A stretch of 64,000 nt of DNA from Paeniglutamicibacter antarcticus_C (GTDB lineage Bacteria; Actinomycetota; Actinomycetes; Actinomycetales; Micrococcaceae), in assembly GCF_039544305.1 (NCBI RefSeq), contig NZ_BAABLK010000027.1, positions 193,299 to 257,298 of the forward strand, in the 5' to 3' direction. How positions within the stretch are numbered: the first letter of the stretch is position 1; the number at the start of each line of letters is the position of its first letter. The position numbers and the translations under genes were made by a program. Under the pieces are notes generated by a model. It saw nothing but the letters and a program-made list of their open reading frames with translations, made no database searches and was not told where the DNA came from. Below are positions 26,120-33,479 of this stretch, piece by piece.

Positions 26120-27466
26120 ATGAAAGCTGCCATTTACCTGCGTATCTCCAAAGACACCACCGGCGAAGGTCTCGGGGTCGAACGACAGCGCGAAATATGC
26201 CGCCGACATGCGGAATACAAGGGCTGGGAAGTCGTCAAAGAGTACGTAGACAACAGCATTTCAGCCACAAAGAAAGTGCAGCGGCCGGCCTACGATCGCA
26301 TGATCGAAGACGTGAAAGCCGGAGGCATCGACGTAGTTGTGTCATGGAAGATTGACCGCCTCACCCGCCGTCCAATCGAGATAGAGCAGTGGATAGAGCT
26401 GCACGAAAAGCACGGCGTGAACCTGGCCACCGCAGACGGCGATATTGACCTAAGCACCGGGTCCGGGCAGACCATTGCCGGGATCTTGGCCAACATTGCC
26501 CGCGGTGAAATGAAAACGAAATCTGACCGACAGCGCGCCGCGGGACTGCAACGCGCCCAGCAGGGCAAGCAATGGGGCCCCCATCGGCCGTACGGTTTCG
26601 AGCACGTCACCATGGCACACGTTCCCCTCGAGGTGGAGAACGTGCGCGGCATGTACGACGACCTGATAGCGGGCGTCTCACAGCACGCCATTGCTCGGGG
26701 ACTCAACGAGCGTGGCCAACTCTCCACCACTGGGAAACCATGGAATCAAACCACCGTCCGCAATCTCTTGCGGGCCCCGCGTAACGCCGGTCTAAGCCAC
26801 TACAAGGGCGAGATAGTGGGCAAGGGCCAGTGGGACCCCATCGTCACCGAAGAGACCTACCGCGTGGCCTTGGAACGCACCAGCACGAACGCCGGCGGGG
26901 GAGGGGCCCGGAAGTACCTGCTCACCGGCGTAGCCAAATGCGGGATATGTGGGCAAGGCATGGTGACTGCATACCTTCCCGGGAAGAAGCGGACCTACGC
27001 GTGCACATCTGGCAAGCACGTTGCCCGGGCTGCCGATGCCCTCGAGTACCAGGTCACCGAAACGGTCCTTGCAATCCTCGACGCAACACCATTGCCGGAT
27101 CTCACAGCAGACAAGAGCGCACCAAAGTATAGCCAGCTGACAAAGGATGCAGACACGCTGCGCCACCGCCTCGACTCACTGGCCACGGAGTTTGCAGACG
27201 GCGACCTCACGGCATCCCAGCTGCGTACGGCCACCGAGCGGATACAGGGGAACCTCGCCCAGATTGAGAAGGCCATGGCCAGGCGTGGGGCCGCGGGTAT
27301 CCTCGCACCATTGGCCGGCGCCGGGGACGTTCGGGAGAAGTGGGGGAAACTGTCAATCCCTCGCCAGCGTTCCATCATCGACGCACTGGCAGTGGTGACG
27401 GTGCACCCGGTGAAGAACCGCGCCCGCCCGGAACCGGAGGCGGTGCAGGTAGTCCCCAGGCAATGA
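26120..27466 (+). CDS. Large serine recombinase (integrase)
   Basis: 448 residues; integrates and excises the element at the 3' end of rseP. The N-terminal resolvase domain (1-145) begins A-I-Y-L-R-I-S-K-D with catalytic Ser10, and has K-I-D-R-L-T-R near 79. The recombinase domain follows (P-Y-G-F, then L-L-R-A-P-R-N-A-G near 215). A zinc ribbon has Cys274, Cys277, Cys295 and probably His300. A coiled coil (about 335-385) precedes a basic C-terminus. It starts 37 bp inside attL, reading away from it, a standard position. Confidence 0.93.
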   Translation: MKAAIYLRISKDTTGEGLGVERQREICRRHAEYKGWEVVKEYVDNSISATKKVQRPAYDRMIEDVKAGGIDVVVSWKIDRLTRRPIEIEQWIELHEKHGVNLATADGDIDLSTGSGQTIAGILANIARGEMKTKSDRQRAAGLQRAQQGKQWGPHRPYGFEHVTMAHVPLEVENVRGMYDDLIAGVSQHAIARGLNERGQLSTTGKPWNQTTVRNLLRAPRNAGLSHYKGEIVGKGQWDPIVTEETYRVALERTSTNAGGGGARKYLLTGVAKCGICGQGMVTAYLPGKKRTYACTSGKHVARAADALEYQVTETVLAILDATPLPDLTADKSAPKYSQLTKDADTLRHRLDSLATEFADGDLTASQLRTATERIQGNLAQIEKAMARRGAAGILAPLAGAGDVREKWGKLSIPRQRSIIDALAVVTVHPVKNRARPEPEAVQVVPRQ

Positions 27467-27470
27467 GCAG

Positions 27471-27524
27471 TGTCGCATAATCCCGGCGTCTTGGACTTCC
27501 GATAACGAGACACGTTTATGCGAC
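27471..27524. repeat. Candidate res-type site A downstream of the integrase gene
   Basis: TGTCGCATAA (27471-27480) recurs inverted as TTATGCGAC (27516-27524), with ATAACGAGACA (27502-27512) between. The same words, TGTCGCATAA followed by a GTCTC-N-TAT type motif, occur just upstream of the small resolvase gene (34724-34749). TGTC-N2-ATAA is typical of resolvase half-sites. This site lies 5 bases after the integrase stop. Confidence 0.5.
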
Positions 27525-27605
27525 CGGGAACCCTTGAATCGACGCGGACCGCCCGGAGCCGGATCACGTCGCACCACACCACCGTATTTGAGACAGGAAA
27601 ACATC

Positions 27606-28058
27606 GTGACCGAGATAGACCCGGAAGACTACGACCAGTCGTCGCACCGCCTAGAAATTCTCACGGCGACCTATGACCTTTGGGAACGCATCAAGACAGA
27701 GCGCCCGGAGCTGGGAGACCCCGCCGCGCTGCGCCCCGTGATGTTGAAGTGCTCCAAGAGGCACGACATCATGGCGGTGAAGATCCGCACGCACGGGCTC
27801 GAGGGCACAGAGCCGAACGTGAACTTTGAAATCCTGCCGGGAGCAGCCGGCGCAAACTTGACTACCGACAGCCGACCGACTGCACACCTCGACAACTCGC
27901 CAGGCAACGTCATTGCCGACCTCGAGCGCGTGACCATCCAATGCCCAGTGTGCCGGGTGAAGAATCCCAAGCGGAACATCGTGCTCAAGGCTGACAGCCT
28001 ATTGTTGCGCTACGTGGCGGCCCTGGCCACCGGGAAAAAGTCCATCGTACTTGAGTAG
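27606..28058 (+). CDS. Unknown protein with Cys pairs (possible zinc ribbon)
   Basis: 150 residues from GTG 27606, with AGGAA upstream. I do not recognise it. An acidic N-terminal half (D-P-E-D-Y-D-Q) leads to a predicted beta-rich region. Cysteines occur as K-C-S near residue 48 and C-P-V-C near 118, a layout that could bind zinc. It sits between the integrase and the main promoter of the element. The open frame extends upstream, but that part lacks a start with a ribosome site. Confidence 0.65.
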   Translation: MTEIDPEDYDQSSHRLEILTATYDLWERIKTERPELGDPAALRPVMLKCSKRHDIMAVKIRTHGLEGTEPNVNFEILPGAAGANLTTDSRPTAHLDNSPGNVIADLERVTIQCPVCRVKNPKRNIVLKADSLLLRYVAALATGKKSIVLE

Positions 28059-28081
28059 GGGATTCATGCGTCATGGCCACG

Positions 28082-28136
28082 TTGCAACTATCGCGACGCA
28101 CTGATAGTTTAGAGGTGAATCACAAGCATGTGATTC
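28082..28136 (+). promoter_or_regulatory. Promoter with overlapping operator-like palindrome
   Basis: TTGCAA (28082-28087), a 17-bp spacer and TAGTTT (28105-28110) form a plausible sigma-70-type promoter. Six bases further on, GAATCACA (28117-28124) and TGTGATTC (28129-28136) make a perfect 8-bp dyad with a 4-base centre over the expected transcription start. This suits repression of the genes from 28232 onward, perhaps by the HTH protein at 30652 (inference). Confidence 0.6.
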
Positions 28137-28231
28137 GAGCGGGGCTCACGGCCCGGATATGTACAACACCGTGAGTACGGCGAAAAGCCACAGTTTCAGC
28201 GGACTGTTTCCTTAGTAGGAGACCGTCCACC

Positions 28232-28438
28232 ATGTCCGCTGTAAACCATTTCAAAGCCAAAGTTGGAGCGCTTTCACGCTCACGGGCTGACAATGACCCC
28301 GACCTGATCGAAGCACGCCGCAACCTCAAAGCTGCGCGCCTAACCGATCAGATCCGCGTCGCACTCAACACGGGCCCCAAGCTCGACGCCGAGCAGCTCA
28401 AACAGCTTTCCACCCTCTTGCAGGGAAGTGCCGCATGA
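28232..28438 (+). CDS. Unknown small helical protein, first gene of the replication cluster
   Basis: 68 residues, charged and predicted mostly helical (R-S-R-A-D-N-D-P-D-L-I-E-A-R-R-N-L). AGGAGA lies about eight bases before the ATG. Homologous short proteins with an L-x-x-E-Q-L-x-x-L ending are seen in actinobacterial prophages; their function is unknown. The stop overlaps the next ATG (28435-28438), and tight overlaps continue to the primase gene, so these genes form one operon. Confidence 0.65.
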   Translation: MSAVNHFKAKVGALSRSRADNDPDLIEARRNLKAARLTDQIRVALNTGPKLDAEQLKQLSTLLQGSAA

Positions 28439-28557
28439 GCGCGCCCGCCGAAGCCCTCGCCGCGCACATTGCCAAGGTTGCTGCGTCCTGGCCACCGCTC
28501 ACGCAAGCTCAAGTAGACCGCGTATCCACGCTATTCATCGGCGGTGAGCGTTCCTAA
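28435..28557 (+). CDS. Unknown 40-residue protein
   Basis: ATG overlaps the preceding stop in ATGA and its own TAA overlaps the next ATG (28555-28559). The peptide runs A-A-H-I-A-K-V-A-A-S-W-P-P-L-T-Q-A-Q and ends G-G-E-R-S. The P-L-T-x-x-Q-x-x-R-x-x-x-L-F pattern resembles tiny proteins widespread in actinobacterial prophages. Coupling at both ends supports it as a real gene; function unknown. Confidence 0.6.
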   Translation: MSAPAEALAAHIAKVAASWPPLTQAQVDRVSTLFIGGERS

Positions 28558-28850
28558 TGAGCGACCACAAAAAGCAAGAGGCCCCGGCGGCGAACCAGGG
28601 CCCTGCAACAGCATCACACGATGACCCAACTCTACCCGACACATGCGAAGGTATCGACCCCACCGGCCTAATCGCAGGGGTCTATGTAGCCGTGGTTCAG
28701 GTCCGCGGCGATCACGTGCCCCGCCGCTACCGACGCCGCACCTACTGGAACCTTCCCAGCGCCCAACGCGCCCTTGATCGTGCCACCACCGAAGGGCTCG
28801 AGGCCCACTTAGTACTGTGCCGACTCATGCCAGTAGGTGAGGCCGAATGA
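28557..28850 (+). CDS. Unknown 97-residue protein
   Basis: Hydrophilic N-terminus (K-K-Q-E-A-P-A-A-N-Q), then a region with A-G-V-Y-V-A-V-V-Q-V and an arginine cluster (P-R-R-Y-R-R-R-T-Y-W). I do not recognise the family. It overlaps its neighbours at both ends (TAATG at 28555, ATGA at 28847), so it is part of the primase operon. Confidence 0.65.
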   Translation: MSDHKKQEAPAANQGPATASHDDPTLPDTCEGIDPTGLIAGVYVAVVQVRGDHVPRRYRRRTYWNLPSAQRALDRATTEGLEAHLVLCRLMPVGEAE

Positions 28851-29107
28851 CGACAGATCAAGAGCTGACAGACTTCATCTGCAAGAATCGCACCGCGTCG
28901 CGCATCTACTTCATGGGCATCGAAGCCGGCTACATTCAAGGCTTCAACGCGGCCGACCGCAGCGCCGAAACCGAAGCCGAGCACGCCGCCCGCATCTTCT
29001 ATGCCATGGACGCACAAGAGGCCCACCAGCGGGCCGCGGCCAAGAATGCAGCCGAATGGGTAGACGTGGCGCAGCACCGCGCCCAAAGCGCCGGAGGTGC
29101 CCACTAA
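28847..29107 (+). CDS. Unknown 86-residue protein
   Basis: Acidic helical protein rich in Ala and Glu (A-E-T-E-A-E-H-A-A-R-I-F). Near the N-terminus, F-M-G-I-E-A-G-Y-I-Q-G-F is the most distinctive stretch. Its TAA overlaps the primase ATG by one base, implying translational coupling; a role beside the primase is possible but unproven. Confidence 0.65.
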   Translation: MTTDQELTDFICKNRTASRIYFMGIEAGYIQGFNAADRSAETEAEHAARIFYAMDAQEAHQRAAAKNAAEWVDVAQHRAQSAGGAH

Positions 29108-30498
29108 TGACCATTCCCGACTACTTCCAAGCCGACACCTACGACGCCGCCCCAATCCAGTGGCAAGACAGCGGGCTACGCTCACACCAGCGCATTGCCG
29201 CCCGGTTCGCCCAGTATGCAGAATCAACCGCGCTCTATGTCCACGGCACCGGCTGGCACTACTGGGACGGTGCCCGCTGGGCCGCTGACCTCCACAAGGT
29301 ACAGGCACACAAGACACTGACCGAACTTATAAAAGTCTGCTGGGCCGCAGAAGGGATGACAGACAAAGACCTAGCGGCCGACCTGCGCGCCGCTAACACC
29401 GGGGCAGGATCAAACAGCGTCCTAGATCTCGCTTCACGCCGACTATTCGCCGCCGAAGTTGACGTAGACCCGTACCTACTGAACTGCCAAAACGGCACCC
29501 TCGACCTTCACAAACTCGAATTGCGACCACACGACCCGGCCGACCAGATCACGAAAATATGCAATGCCAGCTACACGCCAGGCATCGACAGTGCCCGATG
29601 GGTCGACTTCCTCAACTCATCGTTGCCAGACGTCGCGGTTCAGGAATTCTTGCAACGGTTCACGGGGTCCGCACTCATTGGGAAAGTCATTGATCACGTA
29701 CTTGTCATAGCGACCGGCACAGGACGAAACGGGAAATCTGTGCTTGCCAACGCCGTGGCAAACATGCTCGGGGACTACGCCGTCACCGCCTCAAACGACA
29801 TGCTTGTCTCGGGGAAATACAAGGGGCACAAATCCGCCGGGGAGTTGTCCGCTCAAATGGTCCTGCGCGGTTCACGATTCGCTGTCATGTCCGAACTTGA
29901 GAAGGGCTCGGAGCTGGCAGAATCCACCATGAAAACGCTCACAGGTGGAGACACCATTTCAGCAAAGTTCATGGGCCAAGACCGGATTGAATTCAAACCA
30001 TCCCATTCGTTCTTCATGCTCACCAATGAACTGCCCAACGTGGACCCCACCGCGAAGGCCGTTTGGGCACGAATGCGCGTGGTCCCGTTCGATGTCTCTT
30101 TCGAGGGCAAGGAAGACACCCGCCTCGAGGATGACCTACAGCTAGCCGCTGACTCCATCCTTGACTGGGCAGTAGCCGGCCTTTGGGCATACCACCGGGA
30201 AGGGCTAAATGCGCCTGCCCAGGTACTCGCCCGCACCGATGCTTACCGCGCCGAGAATGACACCGTCCAACAATTCATGGCCGACGAATGCGTGATGAAC
30301 CCGAACGCCCGCGTGAGCCGGTCGGACCTGCATCATGCATACCTCGAATGGGCACGAGACAACGGAGCGGAACAGCTCACGCCCCGGGCCCTTGTGCCCC
30401 GTGTTGCAGCCCTTCCCGGCATCGGAGAGGCAAAGATACGCGGAACCCTCCACTGGAAGGGGGCAGGACTCAAAAATGATGAACCCAATACTGACTAG
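29107..30498 (+). CDS. P4/D5-type primase-helicase (replication protein)
   Basis: 463 residues from ATG 29107; the frame reads open further upstream, but that segment belongs to the preceding overlapping genes. A D5_N-like region (about 30-190) is followed by a superfamily 3 helicase: Walker A G-T-G-R-N-G-K-S-V near 203, Walker B-like F-A-V-M-S-E-L near 257, and sensor motif F-M-L-T-N-E-L-P near 302. The final 100 residues resemble the winged-helix tail of phage/plasmid primases. No N-terminal prim-pol catalytic motif is seen, so it may act mainly as a replicative helicase. It probably unwinds an origin at the adjacent G-tract array (30514-30620). Confidence 0.88.
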   Translation: MTIPDYFQADTYDAAPIQWQDSGLRSHQRIAARFAQYAESTALYVHGTGWHYWDGARWAADLHKVQAHKTLTELIKVCWAAEGMTDKDLAADLRAANTGAGSNSVLDLASRRLFAAEVDVDPYLLNCQNGTLDLHKLELRPHDPADQITKICNASYTPGIDSARWVDFLNSSLPDVAVQEFLQRFTGSALIGKVIDHVLVIATGTGRNGKSVLANAVANMLGDYAVTASNDMLVSGKYKGHKSAGELSAQMVLRGSRFAVMSELEKGSELAESTMKTLTGGDTISAKFMGQDRIEFKPSHSFFMLTNELPNVDPTAKAVWARMRVVPFDVSFEGKEDTRLEDDLQLAADSILDWAVAGLWAYHREGLNAPAQVLARTDAYRAENDTVQQFMADECVMNPNARVSRSDLHHAYLEWARDNGAEQLTPRALVPRVAALPGIGEAKIRGTLHWKGAGLKNDEPNTD

Positions 30499-30513
30499 GC
30501 GAAACGCTGAAAT

Positions 30514-30620
30514 GGGGGCACGAGGGGGCAGCAGGGGGCACTCTTTTGCATCGACTCTCGGGGGAATCGAATGTAGGGGACTAGTGCAAACGTCTACCCC
30601 ATCTACCCCCAGCGCCCCCA
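30514..30620. repeat. Facing arrays of 10-bp-phased G tracts (candidate origin)
   Basis: GGGGGCA recurs exactly every 10 bp at 30514, 30524 and 30534. On the other side of a 56-bp AT-richer middle, C tracts lie at about 30597-30600, 30606-30610 and 30615-30619, again about 10 bp apart and in opposite orientation. The region is non-coding, between primase and HTH genes. Iteron-like spacing of one helical turn beside a helicase gene is typical of replication origins. Confidence 0.6.
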
Positions 30621-30651
30621 CTGGACAAACTCACACCGAAGGAACCGCCCC

Positions 30652-31002
30652 GTGAACAACCTCCAAGAGCTGATCCAAGCCCACAAGGGCAAGCGCTCAT
30701 ATGCCAACCTTGCCGAAGCATCCGACGGGCAGGTCAAGGCCGCTTCACTCCAAGCCCTGGCCACCGCGACCGGCACAGCATTCCCCAGCGTGAACACCCT
30801 CCAAGGCATCGCGACCGCCCTCAACCTACACATCAACGACGTTGTGCTAGCAGCAGGCAGGAGCGCCGGCCTCGACACACACCCGATGCCAGACGTGCAC
30901 GACCTCAACGAACGCGTCTTCTACCACCAGCACCACGCCGCAACCCACAAAGCCCAGCTGGCCGCCCTGCGCGCCCGCATCATCAACCCCCAGGAGCTCT
31001 GA
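30652..31002 (+). CDS. HTH (XRE-like) DNA-binding regulator
   Basis: 116 residues from GTG 30652 (GAAGGA upstream). The N-terminal 70 residues form an XRE-like helix-turn-helix: S-Y-A-N-L-A-E-A-S near 16, S-V-N-T-L-Q-G-I-A-T-A-L-N-L near 43. The tail is His- and Ala-rich (Y-H-Q-H-H-A-A-T-H-K). Proteins of this shape are annotated as regulators or immunity repressors in actinophages. It is a candidate repressor for the dyad at 28117-28136. Confidence 0.75.
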   Translation: MNNLQELIQAHKGKRSYANLAEASDGQVKAASLQALATATGTAFPSVNTLQGIATALNLHINDVVLAAGRSAGLDTHPMPDVHDLNERVFYHQHHAATHKAQLAALRARIINPQEL

Positions 31003-31005
31003 ACC

Positions 31006-31152
31006 ATGGCCAAGCAAAAGCACGACATTGGACACCAGAAACGCCAGCGCGCACTACTCGAAGCAGCCAAGCGCGCAACCTCCAAGAGCAACTACACCCA
31101 ACGCGCACCACGACACCAGGACGACGACCAGCAGGACCGACGCCATGACTAA
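31006..31152 (+). CDS. Unknown small, very basic protein
   Basis: 48 residues, rich in Lys, Arg, Gln and His (K-R-Q-R-A-L-L-E-A-A-K-R-A-T), ending in an Asp/Gln/Arg stretch. It starts 3 bases after the HTH gene and overlaps the next gene. Nucleic-acid binding is a guess based on charge alone. Confidence 0.5.
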   Translation: MAKQKHDIGHQKRQRALLEAAKRATSKSNYTQRAPRHQDDDQQDRRHD

Positions 31153-31798
31153 CGCAGAGACCTCATGGACGCCACCAGAATCCGATGACCTCATGGACGC
31201 CACCAGACAATGCACCGCCAAAGCCAAGCAATCGGGGAACCGATGCAAGCGGGTCCCGGCCAAGGGCGCGACCGTCTGCAACATCCATGGAGCAAAGGCC
31301 CCATCCGTTGCCGCGAAGGCAGCCGAGCGAGTGCAACAGGACGCCGCCAGACGAGCTCTAAAAGCTCTTGGGGAACCGACCCCCATAGACCCGGCGCAGG
31401 CCCTGCTAAAGCTCATTGCGTGGAAGCACGGGGAGGTCCAATGGTTGCGCGGGAAGGTGCAGGAATTGGAACCCGCGCATCTGGCATGGGGAACGATAGA
31501 GCACCGGGAAGGTGTGGGCCCCGAAGGACCTATCTCCGTGTCCACAGAGAAGGCGTTGCCAAGCGTGTGGTGGTCCCTCCTGCGCCAAGCCGAAGACCAG
31601 CTTGCCGAGTACGCCTCGAAGGCCCTGCGCGCCGGAGTCGAAGAGAGACGCCTGCGTATGGCCGAAGCTGACGGGGCACTTGTGGCTATGGTCGTGCGCC
31701 GCATCCTTGACCGGCTGAACCTCACCACGGAACAGGCCGCACTCACTGGGCAGATTGTTCCGGAGGAAATGCGCCGGCTAGCGGGGGATGCAGCATGA
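31145..31798 (+). CDS. Zinc-motif protein resembling small terminase-type phage proteins
   Basis: 217 residues from ATG 31145; a second in-frame ATG at 31192 would give 201. Near residue 23 is C-T-A-K-A-K-Q-S-G-N-R-C, then V-C-N-I-H-G, a Cys-Cys-Cys-His zinc motif common in Gram-positive phage proteins. A helical body follows (W-K-H-G-E-V-Q-W-L-R, then E-E-R-R-L-R-M-A-E-A-D-G-A-L) ending L-T-T-E-Q-A-A-L. This layout recalls actinophage proteins encoded next to terminases and thought to act as small terminase subunits. No large subunit is present here. If correct, it could redirect a helper phage's packaging, as PICI satellites do (inference). Confidence 0.6.
   Translation: MTNAETSWTPPESDDLMDATRQCTAKAKQSGNRCKRVPAKGATVCNIHGAKAPSVAAKAAERVQQDAARRALKALGEPTPIDPAQALLKLIAWKHGEVQWLRGKVQELEPAHLAWGTIEHREGVGPEGPISVSTEKALPSVWWSLLRQAEDQLAEYASKALRAGVEERRLRMAEADGALVAMVVRRILDRLNLTTEQAALTGQIVPEEMRRLAGDAA
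31161..31207 (+). repeat. 19-bp direct repeat with 28-bp period at a gene start
   Basis: CCTCATGGACGCCACCAGA occurs at 31161-31179 and 31189-31207. The period is 28 bp, so the two copies are read in different frames of the gene at 31145; only the second ATG (31192) is in its frame. Confidence 0.8.
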
Positions 31799-32217
31799 GC
31801 GGCTACCGGCCCAAGTCCCGGGCCCGCATTGCCCGTGCTGTCTTATCGCCGCTGACTTCACACGTCCTTGTGACAAGGTTGCCGGACCCGGCCGTGCTGG
31901 CCCAGATCCTCGCCAACCTGCCACCAGGGGAGCGCGCCAAGGTCATGGACGAGGTTCACGAAATCCGCGAGTCCGCAGAGGCTTACCGCGAGATGCAGGG
32001 TCTACGGACTATGGCAGCACTTGCGGCAGCACCGGAGCCGCCCGCGTGGGTATCTACCGCCGTTGCAGCGCGAGAGCTTGACCGGACGGTGAACATGGTC
32101 CGCAAGTACCGGGAAGCCGGGCGACTGACTGGGAAGCGTGACGGGAAGTTCTGGCATATTTCCCGCGAGAGCTTGGACGCCTTGAAGCTGGCCCAGACCA
32201 TGCCGAAGGCCGCCTAG
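31795..32217 (+). CDS. Unknown protein with C-terminal MerR/excisionase-type winged helix
   Basis: 140 residues, coupled to the previous gene by ATGA. The N-terminal 80 residues are helical and unassigned. Residues about 85-130 form an excisionase/MerR-type DNA-binding unit: W-V-S-T-A-V-A-A-R-E-L-D, V-R-K-Y-R-E-A-G-R-L, then the wing G-K-F-W-H-I-S-R-E-S-L-D-A-L. It could be the recombination directionality factor for the integrase or a transcription factor; its distance from the integrase gene makes either open. Confidence 0.7.
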   Translation: MSGYRPKSRARIARAVLSPLTSHVLVTRLPDPAVLAQILANLPPGERAKVMDEVHEIRESAEAYREMQGLRTMAALAAAPEPPAWVSTAVAARELDRTVNMVRKYREAGRLTGKRDGKFWHISRESLDALKLAQTMPKAA

Positions 32218-32223
32218 TTACCT

Positions 32224-32405
32224 CAAATTCCCGTGTTTGGGGAAATTAGCAGCACGATACTTTGCACCCGGGCAGAGTGGGGCATGTCAGGTTCATTTCC
32301 TCCTTCTCTCCCTGACACCGAGCGTCCGGAGCCGGGTTGCCCGCAAGGGTTTTTCGGACGCTCACCCCCAATGGTGGGCCGGGAGCTGGATCGCCCCGGC
32401 CCACC
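32224..32405 (+). promoter_or_regulatory. Structured leader with successive hairpins
   Basis: Three stems precede the gene at 32438. An imperfect AAATTCCC/GGGGAAATT stem lies at about 32224-32247. GAGCGTCCG (32320-32328) pairs with CGGACGCTC (32355-32363), enclosing CGGG-TTG-CCCG and TTTTT. GGTGGGCCGGG (32373-32383) pairs perfectly with CCCGGCCCACC (32395-32405). The 220-bp gap holds no gene. Possible roles are attenuator, processed RNA or DNA site. Confidence 0.55.
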
Positions 32406-32437
32406 GAACAACACCAATACTTTCGGAAGTAGGGACC

Positions 32438-32989
32438 ATGGCAGAGCCAACCAACCAAGACATCGTGAACGCACTCAACGGCGTTTCCAGCCCCGCAAAG
32501 GAAGCCCACAACGACAGCATCCACCGCGTGCTGACTGGACAGCCCAGCAAAGTCGAAGAGGCCCACCAGAACGCCGTACTCAAGGCACTGGGCCACGACG
32601 ACCAGAACCCCATCGGCACAGGCAAGCCCGGCGCCAACGATTGGCTGGGCACGTTGGGCGTGGAAGCCGCCAAGACGCAGCTTGCAGAGGCCATGCTCAA
32701 GGCAGATCCGAAGCTCACCGGCGGCATCGTCGAAATGCGTGTAGAGCAGGCACTCATTGAAGCCTACGAAACCGCGGCCGCATCCAACCCCACCGAGTTT
32801 GACCGTCTCGACGAAGCTGCGCGCATCATCAAGGAACGGGCCACCAGCACCACGGCCACGGTGCGCGAAGCGAAGCCGAAGAGCGCGACCACCAAGCCCG
32901 CGGCCAAGCTGAGCACCACACCTAAGACGACACGCGTCAACGGGAACATTCAGATGATTAGCGAACAGGGCAAGAGCCCGTGGCTCTAA
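32438..32989 (+). CDS. Unknown 183-residue protein with an internal repeat
   Basis: ATG 32438 follows GTAGGGA. The first part has two similar segments, S-P-A-K-E-A-H-N-D-S-I-H-R-V-L and P-S-K-V-E-E-A-H-Q-N-A-V-L-K-A-L. A helical middle (V-E-Q-A-L-I-E-A-Y-E-T-A) and a Thr/Lys/Ala-rich, probably disordered, tail follow. The family is not recognised. The frame extends upstream to 32237, but that part is the structured leader. It begins a new operon with the genes up to 34583. Confidence 0.65.
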   Translation: MAEPTNQDIVNALNGVSSPAKEAHNDSIHRVLTGQPSKVEEAHQNAVLKALGHDDQNPIGTGKPGANDWLGTLGVEAAKTQLAEAMLKADPKLTGGIVEMRVEQALIEAYETAAASNPTEFDRLDEAARIIKERATSTTATVREAKPKSATTKPAAKLSTTPKTTRVNGNIQMISEQGKSPWL

Positions 32990-33462
32990 GGCTCAAAGCC
33001 GCCGCCCTGCACATCGGCGGGAAGATCCACCCGCTCATGGGTCCGATCTTCACCGGCCGGCCCAACTCCACAGGCGTGGGAGACACCTGCACTATGTGCA
33101 TTGGGAACTATCCCGGGAACGCGGACAGTGAAGTGATCGATGCCAGCGGCCACAAGTCCTATGTGTGCCTCGCCCATGAGCTTCTATTGCACCGGGCGTT
33201 CGGTGTCCGCAAGACAGGCGGGGACGGCGTGAGCGAGTACGCAGGATACGCCTTGGGCCACATCATGGACGGCGTGCACAGACCCCGATGGATGCCCGCC
33301 CGACTCTATGCCCGCCTCGAGTCCCGCGCCGCGTACTGGGCCCGCCTGCTGGCCCTCACCACGATTGTGGATAAGGCCCGACCGATAGCAGAGGCACAAG
33401 CCGCCCGCATGGAAGCCGCGGCCGCCGAGCTTGACCGCAACACCCGCAAACTTACCGACTGA
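32980..33462 (+). CDS. Unknown 160-residue protein
   Basis: The GTG start overlaps the previous gene by 10 bp. The middle contains C-T-M-C and, about 37 residues on, V-C-L-A-H-E-L-L-L-H, which could form a zinc site. The C-terminal half is helical and basic, then Ala-rich (A-Q-A-A-R-M-E-A-A-A-A-E-L). H-E-L-L-L-H is not the H-E-x-x-H of zincins, so no protease role is claimed. Confidence 0.6.
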   Translation: MALRLKAAALHIGGKIHPLMGPIFTGRPNSTGVGDTCTMCIGNYPGNADSEVIDASGHKSYVCLAHELLLHRAFGVRKTGGDGVSEYAGYALGHIMDGVHRPRWMPARLYARLESRAAYWARLLALTTIVDKARPIAEAQAARMEAAAAELDRNTRKLTD

Positions 33463-33479
33463 CTTAGGAGCATCACACC

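Noticed and set aside
33172..33198. H-E-L-L-L-H in the unknown 160-residue protein as a metalloprotease motif
   Set aside because: Zincins need H-E-x-x-H; here there is one residue too many, and no other protease feature is present.
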